From Pseudomonas sp. LS-2 (GTDB taxonomy: Bacteria > Pseudomonadota > Gammaproteobacteria > Pseudomonadales > Pseudomonadaceae), in NCBI RefSeq assembly GCF_003605735.1, contig NZ_QXTJ01000044.1, forward strand, positions 2,744 through 42,156: a DNA stretch of 39,413 nucleotides, read 5' to 3'. Positions 1 to 7,741 of the stretch are shown here, piece by piece. Position 1 is the stretch's first letter. Every line of letters starts with the position of its first letter. The notes under the pieces were generated by a model. That model searched no databases. It saw nothing but the letters and a program-made list of their open reading frames with translations, and was not told the DNA's origin. The translations under genes were made by a program, and so were the position numbers.

Positions 1-2
1 CT

Positions 3-941
3 TCAGCTGTGCACCGGCGTCAGCACCGGTTTGCCCGCATAAAACGCCAACAGGTTGTTCGCGACCATTTGCACCGTGTCCCGCGATGCCTCCGGCGACA
101 GGCCCGCGACATGCGGCGTCAGCACCACGTTATTCAGGGATTTGAGCGCATCCGGCACCTGGGGCTCATCGTCGAATACATCCAGCGCGGCACCGGCCAG
201 GCGGCCGTGTTGCAAGGCATCGATCATCGCCTCGGTATCGATCACGCTGGCCCGGGCAATGTTGACCACAAAGCCCTGCGGCCCCAATGCGTCGATGGCC
301 GCTTTGTCGATCAGGTGCCGAGTCGCGCCACCGCCGGGCGTCGCCACGATCAGAAAGTCGGATTCAGTCGCCAGGGCCAAAGGCGTCGCACAGTAGTGGA
401 AGTCCACGTCTTGACGTGGCGAACGGCTGTGATAATTGACCTGCATGTCGAAGCCCGAAGCACGCCGGGCAATGGCCATACCCACCGAGCCCAGCCCCAA
501 AATGCCTATGCGCTTGTTGGCGAACGAGGGCCGCGTGACTTTGCGCCACTCGCCGCGGCGCACCGAAGCGTCGGCTTGCGGGATATCACGCACCAGCGCC
601 AACAACAGCGCCATGGCATGGTCGGCCACGCTCGGCGCGTTGACTCCGGCGCCATTGGTGACGGTAATCCCCCGCGCTTCTGCCGCCAGCAGGTCCACTT
701 GCTCGTAACCGGCGCCGATCACGCAAATGATCCCCACCCCGGGCAACGCCCCGATCTCCTCAGCCGTGAGCCCCAGTGGTCCACGGGTCAACACTGCGTC
801 GATCTCACCCCCACGAGTCGCCACCGCCTCCGCCCGCATCGCAGGGGTCGGCGCCAGAATCAGACGAAACCCGCTGTCCTCGAGAATCGGCAAGTACTCG
901 TTCACGCTTTCAACCAACACCAGCACCGTCTTCGTCATCAT
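3..941 (-). CDS. D-isomer-specific 2-hydroxyacid dehydrogenase
   Basis: Predicted cytoplasmic NAD(P)-dependent oxidoreductase of the D-2-hydroxyacid dehydrogenase family (glyoxylate/hydroxypyruvate reductase type), 312 residues, a normal length. The Rossmann fingerprint GILGLGSVGMAIARR lies near residues 146-160. The family catalytic residues are visible: Arg in NIARASVID, Glu in DVFDDEPQ and His in TPHVAG. The coding sequence is complete; its TGA stop lies two bases from the window edge. Two consecutive ATG codons (941 and 938) could start it, and neither has a strong ribosome binding site. Substrate cannot be told from sequence; reduction of glyoxylate, hydroxypyruvate or 2-ketogluconate is typical of relatives. 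It is not obviously co-transcribed with anything to its right, which is on the other strand. Confidence 0.88.
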   Translation of the reverse strand: MMTKTVLVLVESVNEYLPILEDSGFRLILAPTPAMRAEAVATRGGEIDAVLTRGPLGLTAEEIGALPGVGIICVIGAGYEQVDLLAAEARGITVTNGAGVNAPSVADHAMALLLALVRDIPQADASVRRGEWRKVTRPSFANKRIGILGLGSVGMAIARRASGFDMQVNYHSRSPRQDVDFHYCATPLALATESDFLIVATPGGGATRHLIDKAAIDALGPQGFVVNIARASVIDTEAMIDALQHGRLAGAALDVFDDEPQVPDALKSLNNVVLTPHVAGLSPEASRDTVQMVANNLLAFYAGKPVLTPVHS

Positions 942-1213
942 CAGCCCGTCATGGAAATTCGATGGGACAGACAGTAGCGCGAGTTAGAGCGGTTGTGCAG
1001 GGTCGGAAGATGAAATTGCATGAGCAAACGACAGGGTATGGAATCTTTCGGGGTCAAATTTTGTAGCAGCACAGTCGTGGCCGGCATGCCGAATTTACGT
1101 TCAACTCCGCAAGCGTTGTAGCCGATTTCGGAAACTGCGATCAAGCGCGTCAAGGCAATCGCAAAGTCGGCTATTGACGCGTAGACTCTAAAACCTAACG
1201 GATGGGTTACTGA
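942..1213. other. Divergent intergenic region
   Basis: This stretch separates the leftward dehydrogenase from the rightward DUF4160 gene, so it should carry both promoters. A TTGACG at 1174-1179 could be a -35 element for the DUF4160 gene, but no good -10 follows at 16-18 bp. Long reading frames here on the minus strand run antisense into the DUF4160 gene and have no family resemblance. I see no RNA gene or repeat. Confidence 0.4.
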
Positions 1214-1642
1214 ATGAAAGTATGCAGTCATAAGGGATATATGATCGCGGTCCTCACTCGGAACGAGCATTGCCCACCCCACGTTCATGTGGGGACTGGC
1301 GAATGGGATGCACGATTTCTGTTCAGTTTCTGGCACAACGGTATTCGCCTTTGGGACGTGACCCCGGCAAAAAATGAGCCTTGTTATCGTGTGCTGGAGG
1401 AGCTCCGCCAAGTCATCAAACAGCGCGCCAACTTGCGCAGGGCCCGTGAATGTTGGTGGAAGAGCAGAAAAACACTGTGCCTCGAAAATCAGTCGTGGGA
1501 TCTCGAATCCAGTGAGGTAGTCGCTCCCCGCTATGACCGATTGAGTACCAGTCTGATTTTGTCTGCCCTGTTTGACGTTCAGACCTACAAAACACAACTG
1601 CACCTCGCGGGATACGCTTCTCCACTGGAGATCGAATTATGA
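1214..1642 (+). CDS. DUF4160-like protein, possible toxin partner of a TA-like pair
   Basis: A 142-residue protein. The N-terminal half resembles DUF4160: the motif NEHCPPHVHV near residues 17-26 matches the family signature (NEHxPPHxH), followed by a short beta region and a helix ending in ECWW, like the family's C-terminal ENW. Ordinary DUF4160 proteins are about 80-90 residues, so the last 55 residues are an extension I do not recognise. A weak ribosome binding site (GGATGG) lies 8 bases before the ATG. The stop overlaps the next gene's start as ATGA, so the two are translationally coupled. DUF4160 and DUF2442 genes are often found paired and have been proposed as toxin-antitoxin-like modules; that role is inference, and no biochemical activity is assigned. 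Confidence 0.7.
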   Translation: MKVCSHKGYMIAVLTRNEHCPPHVHVGTGEWDARFLFSFWHNGIRLWDVTPAKNEPCYRVLEELRQVIKQRANLRRARECWWKSRKTLCLENQSWDLESSEVVAPRYDRLSTSLILSALFDVQTYKTQLHLAGYASPLEIEL

Positions 1643-2091
1643 AAACGATAAAAGCCAGCGAGCACGACGACGAAATCGTCACTGCGCAGTCGCTGGCACA
1701 AGCGATAGACCAGGGACGCAAGGGCTCGAGATCTGCCTTGCATGCAACGACTGTGCAGTTTCTAGGCACCTTCAATGCGTTGGCCATCGGTTTCGCCGAT
1801 CAAACCGCCGTCTTGCTACCGATCGATAATTACACTGAGTTGCGCGACCTGAGCGCTGAAGACCTGGACCGAATCGAACTGGGTTACGCTGGCAGTGCGC
1901 TCTGCCTGCCTCACCAGGATTTGCATATCGCCATCGCAGGACTGATCTCGGCCAGTGAGCCGCTCATGACAATGGCCGCCAGTCTCATTGCTGCCCGTAA
2001 CGGTCGGCGCAGCAGTGCCGCGAAAGCCAACGCCTCTAAAGCCAACGGCCTCAAAGGCGGACGGCCACGCAAGGTGATCGCTGCTTCGTGA
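1639..2091 (+). CDS. DUF2442 family protein with basic AT-hook-like tail
   Basis: A 150-residue protein. Residues about 45-110 (ALAIGFADQTAVLLPIDNY ... LSAEDLDRIELGYAGSALCLP ... DLHIAIAGLI) match the DUF2442 layout of a small beta-rich fold followed by the conserved L..LSpeeL..iel segment and an I-aGL end. The last 30 residues are rich in Ala, Lys, Arg and Gly and finish with KGGRPRK, close to an AT-hook core (GRP flanked by basic residues), which suggests DNA binding. The ATG overlaps the stop of the upstream DUF4160 gene by four bases, and the gene ends 15 bases from the convergent diguanylate cyclase gene. A regulator or antitoxin role for its partner is plausible but unproven. Confidence 0.7.
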   Translation: MKTIKASEHDDEIVTAQSLAQAIDQGRKGSRSALHATTVQFLGTFNALAIGFADQTAVLLPIDNYTELRDLSAEDLDRIELGYAGSALCLPHQDLHIAIAGLISASEPLMTMAASLIAARNGRRSSAAKANASKANGLKGGRPRKVIAAS

Positions 2092-2106
2092 ACGGGAAAC
2101 AAACTG

Positions 2107-3465
2107 TCATCCCTGAAAACCATTGCCCCCACCCTTCTTCGCGCTGTACATCGCTTCGTCGGCGTGGCGGAACAGCTGTGCGAGGTCGGTGGCGTTCTCC
2201 GGGTAGTTGGCGATGCCGATGCTGGGCAGGATCTGCCAGTCGTGGCCTTTGAGGATCATCGGTACGTTAAGCGCCTTGCAGATTTTTTCCGCGACCTTGC
2301 CTGAGTCTTCGGCATGGTTGACGCGGTCGAGCAGGATCACGAATTCGTCACCACCGATGCGCGCCACGGTATCGGTCTCCCGTACGCACTGCCTGAGCCG
2401 ATGGGCGACCTCCTGCAACAGCAGATCACCCGCCGCGTGGCCAAGGGTGTCGTTGACCCGTTTGAATTTGTCCAGATCCAGATACAGCAGCGCCAGGCGG
2501 CCCTTGTTTGACTTTGCACGTTCCAGCGATTGCTGCAGGCGCTCGTGCAACAGCATGCGATTGGGCAGCTGGGTCAGTTGGTCGTACTGAGCCATGCTCT
2601 TGAGGCGGTCGTACAGTTGTTTGCGCTCGATGGCGGCCGCGACTTGAGTGGAGACGAACTGCAGCAGTTCCTTGTCCCGTTCGCTGTAACGCGGGCAGCC
2701 AGAATGACTTTTGACCAGCAGCGCACCGATGATGCCGTGTTGCGTTTCCAGGGGGGCGGCGAGCCAGGACAGATGCGGGTCACCTTGCAGCTTTCTCAGG
2801 TACTCGGGAATCGGGTGGCCGCCGCTTTGGGGTTCAGCCAGTGGTGTCAGGAGCAAGGTCCGCCCTGTGCCCACTACTTCGGTCGCCAGCGCATCGGCCA
2901 TTGGCTGTTGCAGGGTCGGGTCCTGGCTGTCGACGTGGTAGGGAAAATTCAGCAGACCGCTGTACTTGTCACGCAAAGCGACGAAGAAATTGCGAGCCGG
3001 CAACAGGTCGCCGATGACGCTATGGATGTCCTTGAACAGGGCCGGCAGATCACTGGCGATGTGGGCCGCTTCGGAAATCTGAAACAAGGCGCTGCGGATC
3101 GACTCCGAGCGTTTGCGCTCGGTGATGTCCCGTGCGACGGCGATGCGCAGGTTGTCGACTTCCGACCAGCGCGCCGACCACATGATGTGCACCACAGTGC
3201 CGTCTTTGCGCACGTAGCGGTTCTCGAATCCGTGGTTGGGCTGACCGGCCATGATGTCGCTGGCAGCAGCCAGCGTGCGCTCACGATCATCCGGGTGGAC
3301 CAGCTCGATCATCTTGCGGCCGATCAGCTCATGGGGCAGATAACCGAAAATCCGTTCGCAGGCCGCACTGACGAAAACGTAACGGCCTTCTGCGTCGACC
3401 ACGCAGATGGCGTCCAGCAGCATGTCGACGAATCCCACCAGCGCCGCGTATGTGTTTGTTTCCAT
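2107..3465 (-). CDS. PAS-GAF-GGDEF diguanylate cyclase
   Basis: Predicted to make cyclic di-GMP from two GTP. From the chosen start (452 residues) a PAS domain with PAC segment occupies about residues 5-120 (FGYLPHELIGRKMIELVHPDD; VARDITERKRSE), a GAF domain about 130-285, and a GGDEF domain about 290-450. The active-site loop is an intact GGDEF, and RETD five residues upstream is a product-binding I-site (RxxD), so the enzyme looks active and feedback-inhibited. No membrane helix or EAL domain is seen, so it should be a cytosolic sensor-cyclase; the ligand is unknown. Start: the ATG at 3465 begins the PAS domain and has AGGTGG 11 bases upstream. An in-frame ATG at 3522 would add 19 residues without a visible ribosome site. 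Confidence 0.9.
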   Translation of the reverse strand: METNTYAALVGFVDMLLDAICVVDAEGRYVFVSAACERIFGYLPHELIGRKMIELVHPDDRERTLAAASDIMAGQPNHGFENRYVRKDGTVVHIMWSARWSEVDNLRIAVARDITERKRSESIRSALFQISEAAHIASDLPALFKDIHSVIGDLLPARNFFVALRDKYSGLLNFPYHVDSQDPTLQQPMADALATEVVGTGRTLLLTPLAEPQSGGHPIPEYLRKLQGDPHLSWLAAPLETQHGIIGALLVKSHSGCPRYSERDKELLQFVSTQVAAAIERKQLYDRLKSMAQYDQLTQLPNRMLLHERLQQSLERAKSNKGRLALLYLDLDKFKRVNDTLGHAAGDLLLQEVAHRLRQCVRETDTVARIGGDEFVILLDRVNHAEDSGKVAEKICKALNVPMILKGHDWQILPSIGIANYPENATDLAQLFRHADEAMYSAKKGGGNGFQG

Positions 3466-3766
3466 ACGAAAAAAAACCACCTGCCAAATGAAACGTTCAC
3501 GCACTGGACGACTTAGCGTCATGAAAGCCGACGAAACTGGCAGTCATAGTGCCCAAACGCACAGGTTTCAGCCATCCACGGATTGCAGCGGCCCGTATAA
3601 CGACGGTTTTTTTCCAGACACGACACGCAGGTTGCCCGCACCGGACCTTGCTGTTTATGGTCTGAGCGATGCGCCTGGACACACAGTAGCGGCAAACAGG
3701 CCGAGACGCGCTGCGGTGGCCTACACCGCTTCATGAATGAATCATGCACAAAAGGAACGTCAGCAC

Positions 3767-4894
3767 ATGCTCAAAGGAATTTCCAGAACGTTAGCGACCA
3801 CCGCTCTGGCCGGTGCCATGTTGTCTGCAGGACCGGCCATGGCGGCCGATGAACCGGGCAAGGCGCTGGCCGCGAAAATCGGCGTCCCGTGGCCTGCCGT
3901 CATCGCTCACCGAGGTGCCTCCTTCGACGCGCCGGAAGAAACCGTACCGTCCTATACCCTGGCTCGCGAACTGGGCGCGGACTATCTGGAGATGGACATT
4001 CAACGGACCAAAGACGGTGTCTTGATCGCGTTGCACGACGACACCCTCGAGCGCACCACCAACATCGCCGATGTGTACCCGAGCCGGGCGAAGGATCCGC
4101 TGAGCAGTTTCACGCTGGAAGAAATCAAGCGTCTGGACGCTGGCTCCTGGTTCAACAAGGCCCATCCGGAGCGCGCTCGCGCCCGTTACGCAGGGTTGAA
4201 GATCCTGACGCTCGATGAGGTGATCGACATCGCCGAAGGCGGCAAGAACAAGCCCGGCCTGTACATCGAGACCAAGGTGCCGGCGCAGTTTCCCGGGATC
4301 GAAGACGACCTGAAAAAGAAACTGCAGCAGCGCGGCTGGTTGAGCCAGCGCCCCGCGGCGGAAAAGGGCCACGTGAACGTTGCCCATATGCCGGGCCGGG
4401 TGGTGTTACAGACGTTCGAAAAGCCTAGCCTGGAACTGCTGCAGAAGAGCATGCCCGACACCCCGAAAATCCTCTTGCTGTGGCTGGGCGACGGGTCGAT
4501 CGCCGCCGCATCGGACGTGACCTTCAAAGACTCCGGCGCCAAGGACAAGGCCAGTTTCTATGCGTCGCAAAAGGTGAAATCCAAAGAGGAATTCGCCGCC
4601 TGGATGGATTGGGCCAAGGCCCATGGCGCCATCGGCACCGGGCCCGCTTCTGCCTTGAAGAACGGCGGCGACCAGAGCTACATGGATCTGGTGCAGCCAT
4701 GGATGAACAAGATGGCCCACGAGCGCGGGTTGATCATTCACCCGTACACCGTCGATGACGCCGTGGATTTCAAGGCCATCAGCGCCAACGGCGTCGACGG
4801 GTTCTTCACCAACCGGGCTTCGGAACTGCTGAAGTTCTATGGCCGGCCTTCGAAGGAGAGCATGGATTCGATCCTCAAGCGGATCGGGTACTGA
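3767..4894 (+). CDS. glpQ: Periplasmic glycerophosphodiester phosphodiesterase
   Basis: Hydrolyses glycerophosphodiesters to glycerol-3-phosphate and the free alcohol, in the periplasm. The start at 3767 gives a typical Sec signal peptide with a predicted cut after AMA near residue 26; AAGGAA lies about 10 bases upstream. An in-frame ATG at 3737 would put ten charged residues before the signal and is less likely. The mature part is a GDPD TIM barrel: HRGAS (catalytic His), EMDIQRTKDG (metal-binding Glu/Asp), HDDTLERTT (second catalytic His), IETK and a C-terminal VDGFFTNRASE. The length of about 375 residues fits Pseudomonas GlpQ. There is no glpT neighbour, so the gene stands alone between convergent pyrF and the divergent cyclase gene. 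A closely related paralogue cannot be excluded. Confidence 0.85.
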   Translation: MLKGISRTLATTALAGAMLSAGPAMAADEPGKALAAKIGVPWPAVIAHRGASFDAPEETVPSYTLARELGADYLEMDIQRTKDGVLIALHDDTLERTTNIADVYPSRAKDPLSSFTLEEIKRLDAGSWFNKAHPERARARYAGLKILTLDEVIDIAEGGKNKPGLYIETKVPAQFPGIEDDLKKKLQQRGWLSQRPAAEKGHVNVAHMPGRVVLQTFEKPSLELLQKSMPDTPKILLLWLGDGSIAAASDVTFKDSGAKDKASFYASQKVKSKEEFAAWMDWAKAHGAIGTGPASALKNGGDQSYMDLVQPWMNKMAHERGLIIHPYTVDDAVDFKAISANGVDGFFTNRASELLKFYGRPSKESMDSILKRIGY

Positions 4895-4910
4895 GGGGCT
4901 CACTGAATTC

Positions 4911-4993
4911 TGTAGCAGCCCGGCTTGCCGGCGGTGGCGATTTCAAATCCACCACCGCCGGCAAACGGAACGGCGTTCGGCCGCGCGGCTACA
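4911..4993. repeat. REP palindrome A1 between glpQ and pyrF
   Basis: Large imperfect inverted repeat. The left arm gTAGCAGCCCGGCTTGCCGG continues into CGGTGG, and the right arm starts CCACCGCCGGCAA and ends GCGGCTAC after a divergent stretch. It lies between the convergent stop codons of glpQ and pyrF, where it could act as a bidirectional terminator or mRNA stabiliser. It belongs to the most common repeat family of this window. Confidence 0.75.
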
Positions 4994-5009
4994 GAAGGCT
5001 GATCGTGTT

Positions 5010-5708
5010 TCAGGCCAGCTCGGCCACCACCGCCGCCAACGCTTTCGCCGGATCGGCGGCCTGGCTGATCGGGCGGCCGATGACCAGATAATCGGAACCG
5101 GCGTCCAGCGCCTGGCGAGGGGTCAGGATACGGCGCTGGTCGTCCTGAGCGCTGCCGGCCGGGCGAATGCCTGGCGTCACCAACTGCATCGACGGGTGCG
5201 CGGTTTTCAGGGCTTGGGCTTCCAGGGCCGAACAGACCAGTCCATCCATGCCCGCCTTTTGCGCCAGCGCCGCCAGACGCAGCACTTGCTCCTGCGGCTC
5301 GATGTCCAGACCGATGGCTGCCAGGTCCTCACGCTCCATGCTGGTCAGCACGGTCACACCGATGAGCAACGGCTTGGCACCGCTGCGCTGATCGAGTACG
5401 TCACGGCAGGCCGACATCATGCGCAGGCCACCGGAGCAGTGGACGTTGACCATCCACACGCCCATCTCGGCAGCCGCCTTGACCGCCATCGCGGTGGTGT
5501 TGGGAATGTCGTGGAATTTGAGGTCCAGAAAGACTTCGAAGCCTTTGCTGTTCAAGGTTTCGACGATACCCGACGCACTGCTGGTGAACAGCTCCTTGCC
5601 AACCTTGACCCGGCACAGCTTGGGGTCCAGTTGATCGGCCAGTTTCAACGCGGCTTCGCGGGTCGGGAAATCCAGGGCGACGATGATAGGGGTCTGGCAG
5701 GCGGACAT
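5010..5708 (-). CDS. pyrF: Orotidine 5'-phosphate decarboxylase
   Basis: Catalyses the last step of de novo UMP synthesis, decarboxylating OMP to UMP in the cytoplasm. The protein has 232 residues, the normal size. The catalytic tetrad segment DLKFHDIPNTT is at about residues 60-70, the substrate Asp/Lys motif VALDFP near residue 10, and phosphate-gripper sequences TPGIRP and VIGRPI near the C-terminus. The ATG at 5708 (MSACQ) was chosen because the conserved fold begins there and GAGAA lies 7-11 bases upstream; the frame stays open 26 codons further without family similarity. It is a single gene facing glpQ tail to tail across a REP palindrome. Confidence 0.97.
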   Translation of the reverse strand: MSACQTPIIVALDFPTREAALKLADQLDPKLCRVKVGKELFTSSASGIVETLNSKGFEVFLDLKFHDIPNTTAMAVKAAAEMGVWMVNVHCSGGLRMMSACRDVLDQRSGAKPLLIGVTVLTSMEREDLAAIGLDIEPQEQVLRLAALAQKAGMDGLVCSALEAQALKTAHPSMQLVTPGIRPAGSAQDDQRRILTPRQALDAGSDYLVIGRPISQAADPAKALAAVVAELA

Positions 5709-6000
5709 GAGCGGGTTCTCTGGCAAGTCGAAATCGGCGCGCATTGTAGCCGAACCAGCCGCCGGACGGGACCCGGTGATCGGCAAACTGCGTCAGGCAC
5801 TCGCAGATCCTGTAGCCCTCAGGCCTGGCGGCGGCCGCGATTTTCAGAGCGCCATCGCCGGCTCGCGTGCCCCTACGCACTCCTTCCCCGCACTTACAAT
5901 GGGCAACATGCGCCTGGTTTGCGCACGATAAGAGCCTTTTCGCCGAACAAGCATCCTGTACGCGACCCTTTGTGAAACATTACGACCTACCTGAAGACCA
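5709..6000. other. Intergenic region upstream of pyrF and eat
   Basis: No gene is supported here. It should contain the pyrF promoter and the upstream activating region of the ethanolamine permease gene. It holds a degenerate REP palindrome (5811-5876) and, at 5909-5925, the inverted repeat TGCGC-N7-GCGCA about 80-90 bases before the sigma-54 promoter, a position where an enhancer-binding activator could sit. That reading is speculative. Confidence 0.35.
5811..5876. repeat. Degenerate REP palindrome A8
   Basis: Starts TGTAGCCCTCAGGCCTGGCG and ends GCCCCTAC, keeping the GTAGC...CTAC ends and the GGCGGC / CGCCGGC cores of the common repeat family, with many substitutions. Probably a decayed copy. 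Confidence 0.45.
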
Positions 6001-6017
6001 CTGGCACGACCACTGCA
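6001..6017 (+). promoter_or_regulatory. Sigma-54 (-24/-12) promoter of eat
   Basis: The sequence CTGGCACGACCACTGCA matches the RpoN consensus YTGGCACGRNNNTTGCW at every fixed base except one (C for the first T of TTGC), with the required GG-N10-GC spacing. Transcription should start near 6027-6029, giving a leader of about 33 bases before the permease ATG. Sigma-54 control fits nitrogen-source use of ethanolamine, and RpoN-dependent ethanolamine genes are known in Pseudomonas aeruginosa. Confidence 0.75.
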
Positions 6018-6060
6018 GCGCGTTGTTTCCCGATGATCCAATCAATCCAGGGAGTGACGC

Positions 6061-7425
6061 ATGAATACGCAACTGAAGCCCACGCTGGGCACGCTGCATT
6101 TGTGGGGGATCGCTGTCGGTCTGGTGATTTCCGGTGAGTACTTCGGCTGGAGTTACGGCTGGGGGGTCGCTGGAACGCTGGGCTTCCTGCTGACGTCGCT
6201 GATGGTGGCGGCGATGTACACCTGTTTCATCTTCAGTTTCACCGAACTGACCACGGCCATCCCCCATGCCGGTGGCCCGTTTGCCTACAGCCGACGCGCA
6301 TTCGGTGAAAAAGGCGGCCTGATCGCCGGTCTTGCCACGCTGATCGAGTTCGTCTTCGCCCCGCCCGCCATCGCGCTGGCAATCGGTGCCTACCTCAACG
6401 TGCAATTTCCGGCGCTGGACCCCAAGCACGCGGCGGTCGGCGCGTATATCGTGTTCATGACCCTCAACATCCTCGGCGTGAAGCTGGCCGCCACTTTCGA
6501 GCTGGTGGTGTGCGTGCTCGCGGTGCTGGAACTGCTGGTGTTCATGGGCGTGGTGGCGCCTGCGTTCAGCTTCAGTAACTTTGCGCTCAATGGCTGGGCC
6601 GGTTCCGACACCTTCGGCGCGCCAGCAATTGCCGGGATGTTCGCCGCGATTCCCTTCGCGATCTGGTTTTTCCTCGCCATCGAAGGCGCCGCCATGGCCG
6701 CAGAAGAAGCCAAGGACCCCAAGCGCACGATTCCCAAGGCCTACATCAGCGGCATCATCACGCTGGTATTGCTGGCGATGGGTGTGATGTTCTTCGCGGG
6801 GGGCGTGGGCGACTGGAAAGCCCTCTCCAACATCAACGACCCGCTGCCCCAGGCGATGAAAGCGGTGGTCGGCGAAAGCTCCGGTTGGCTGCACATGCTG
6901 GTGTGGATCGGCCTGTTCGGTCTGGTGGCCAGCTTCCACGGCATCATTCTGGGCTACTCGCGACAGTTCTTCGCCCTCGCTCGCGCAGGCTACCTGCCTG
7001 CCTCACTGGCAAAACTGTCACGTTTCCAGACGCCGCACCGGGCGATCATCGCCGGGGGACTGATCGGCATCGCGGCCATCTACAGCGATGGTCTGATCAA
7101 TCTCAGCGGCATGACCCTGACGGCGGCGATGATCACCATGGCGGTGTTCGGCGCCATCGTCATGTACATCATGAGCATGTTGAGCCTGTTCAAGCTGCGC
7201 AAGACCGAACCCCTGCTGGAGCGTACCTTCCGCGCACCGGGGTACCCGATCGTGCCGGGAATCGCGTTGGTGTTGGCGGTCGTCTGCCTGATCGCGATGG
7301 CCTGGTTCAATGCGCTGATCGGCCTGATCTTCCTGGCGTTCATGGTGGTGGGCTTCATTTACTTCGGTATGACCGGGCACGCGCGCTCGGCGGCACCGGC
7401 AGATTCGATGCTGACAGGGATCTAA
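6061..7425 (+). CDS. eat: Ethanolamine permease (APC family)
   Basis: Inner-membrane amino acid/polyamine/organocation transporter of 454 residues with about 12 hydrophobic segments. The sequence is close to the ethanolamine permease subfamily: LHLWGIAVGLVISGEYFGWS at the N-terminus (the first helix with the substrate-binding SGEYFGW break), EGAAMAAEEAKDPKRTIPKA in the middle and FRAPGYPIVPG late in the protein. GGGAGTGA precedes the ATG by 6 bases. It is preceded by a sigma-54 promoter. In many pseudomonads eat is followed by eutBC (ethanolamine ammonia-lyase); here it is followed by a small DUF2897 gene and no lyase genes, so they must lie elsewhere or be absent. Confidence 0.88.
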   Translation: MNTQLKPTLGTLHLWGIAVGLVISGEYFGWSYGWGVAGTLGFLLTSLMVAAMYTCFIFSFTELTTAIPHAGGPFAYSRRAFGEKGGLIAGLATLIEFVFAPPAIALAIGAYLNVQFPALDPKHAAVGAYIVFMTLNILGVKLAATFELVVCVLAVLELLVFMGVVAPAFSFSNFALNGWAGSDTFGAPAIAGMFAAIPFAIWFFLAIEGAAMAAEEAKDPKRTIPKAYISGIITLVLLAMGVMFFAGGVGDWKALSNINDPLPQAMKAVVGESSGWLHMLVWIGLFGLVASFHGIILGYSRQFFALARAGYLPASLAKLSRFQTPHRAIIAGGLIGIAAIYSDGLINLSGMTLTAAMITMAVFGAIVMYIMSMLSLFKLRKTEPLLERTFRAPGYPIVPGIALVLAVVCLIAMAWFNALIGLIFLAFMVVGFIYFGMTGHARSAAPADSMLTGI

Positions 7426-7488
7426 GCCACCCAGACATCCTCGGGCGTGGTAACGATCCAGACCGGGCATCTCCTACAATTGAACCAC

Positions 7489-7507
7489 TGAGCAACGTCG
7501 TTGCTCA
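7489..7507. promoter_or_regulatory. 19-bp perfect palindrome upstream of the DUF2897 gene
   Basis: TGAGCAACGTCGTTGCTCA has two 9-bp arms around one central base. It lies 9 bases after a TACAAT box (7475-7480) and 14 bases before the AAGGAG ribosome site at 7523. It could be a repressor operator overlapping the transcription start or a 5'-end hairpin. No T-run follows, so it is not a standard terminator for eat. Confidence 0.5.
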
Positions 7508-7536
7508 AAGCGGTATCACAAGAAGGAGAGAGCCTC

Positions 7537-7704
7537 ATGCCCTGGTATGCCTGGTTGATTCTGGTAATTGCAATTGGCTCGATCGTCGGTGGTTTGCTGA
7601 TGCTCAAGGATTCGGCGAAAAAACTGCCCCTGACCGAAGAACAACTCAAGCGCGTCCATGAGCGCAACGCTGAAATGGACGCCAAGGAGGCACGCGATCG
7701 TTAG
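7537..7704 (+). CDS. DUF2897 family small membrane protein
   Basis: A 55-residue protein with one N-terminal membrane helix (WYAWLILVIAIGSIVGGLLM, residues 3-22) followed by a charged cytoplasmic tail (KKLPLTEEQLKRVHERNAEMDAKEARDR). This arrangement and the tail are typical of DUF2897, widespread in Pseudomonas and of unknown function. The start at 7537 was chosen because AAGGAGAG lies 9 bases upstream; an in-frame upstream start at 7501 would precede the ribosome site and fall in the palindrome. It has its own TACAAT box and palindrome, so it is probably transcribed independently of eat. Confidence 0.82.
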   Translation: MPWYAWLILVIAIGSIVGGLLMLKDSAKKLPLTEEQLKRVHERNAEMDAKEARDR

Positions 7705-7741
7705 TGCCATCGGGCGGTGAACCCTCGCCGCCCTCCTCCCT

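Noticed and set aside
941..1603. A 220-codon minus-strand frame covering the DUF4160 gene
   Set aside because: It runs antisense to a gene with a recognisable family motif and shows no similarity or ribosome site itself.
3466..3766. Possible Pho box or other operator before glpQ
   Set aside because: Only isolated half-matches to CTGTCAT-like repeats are present, without the required spacing; nothing else stands out in this gap of about 300 bases.
7711..7732. GGGCGG / CCGCCC hairpin between the DUF2897 gene and the binding-protein gene as a terminator
   Set aside because: The stem is only six pairs with a ten-base loop and no T-run on either strand.
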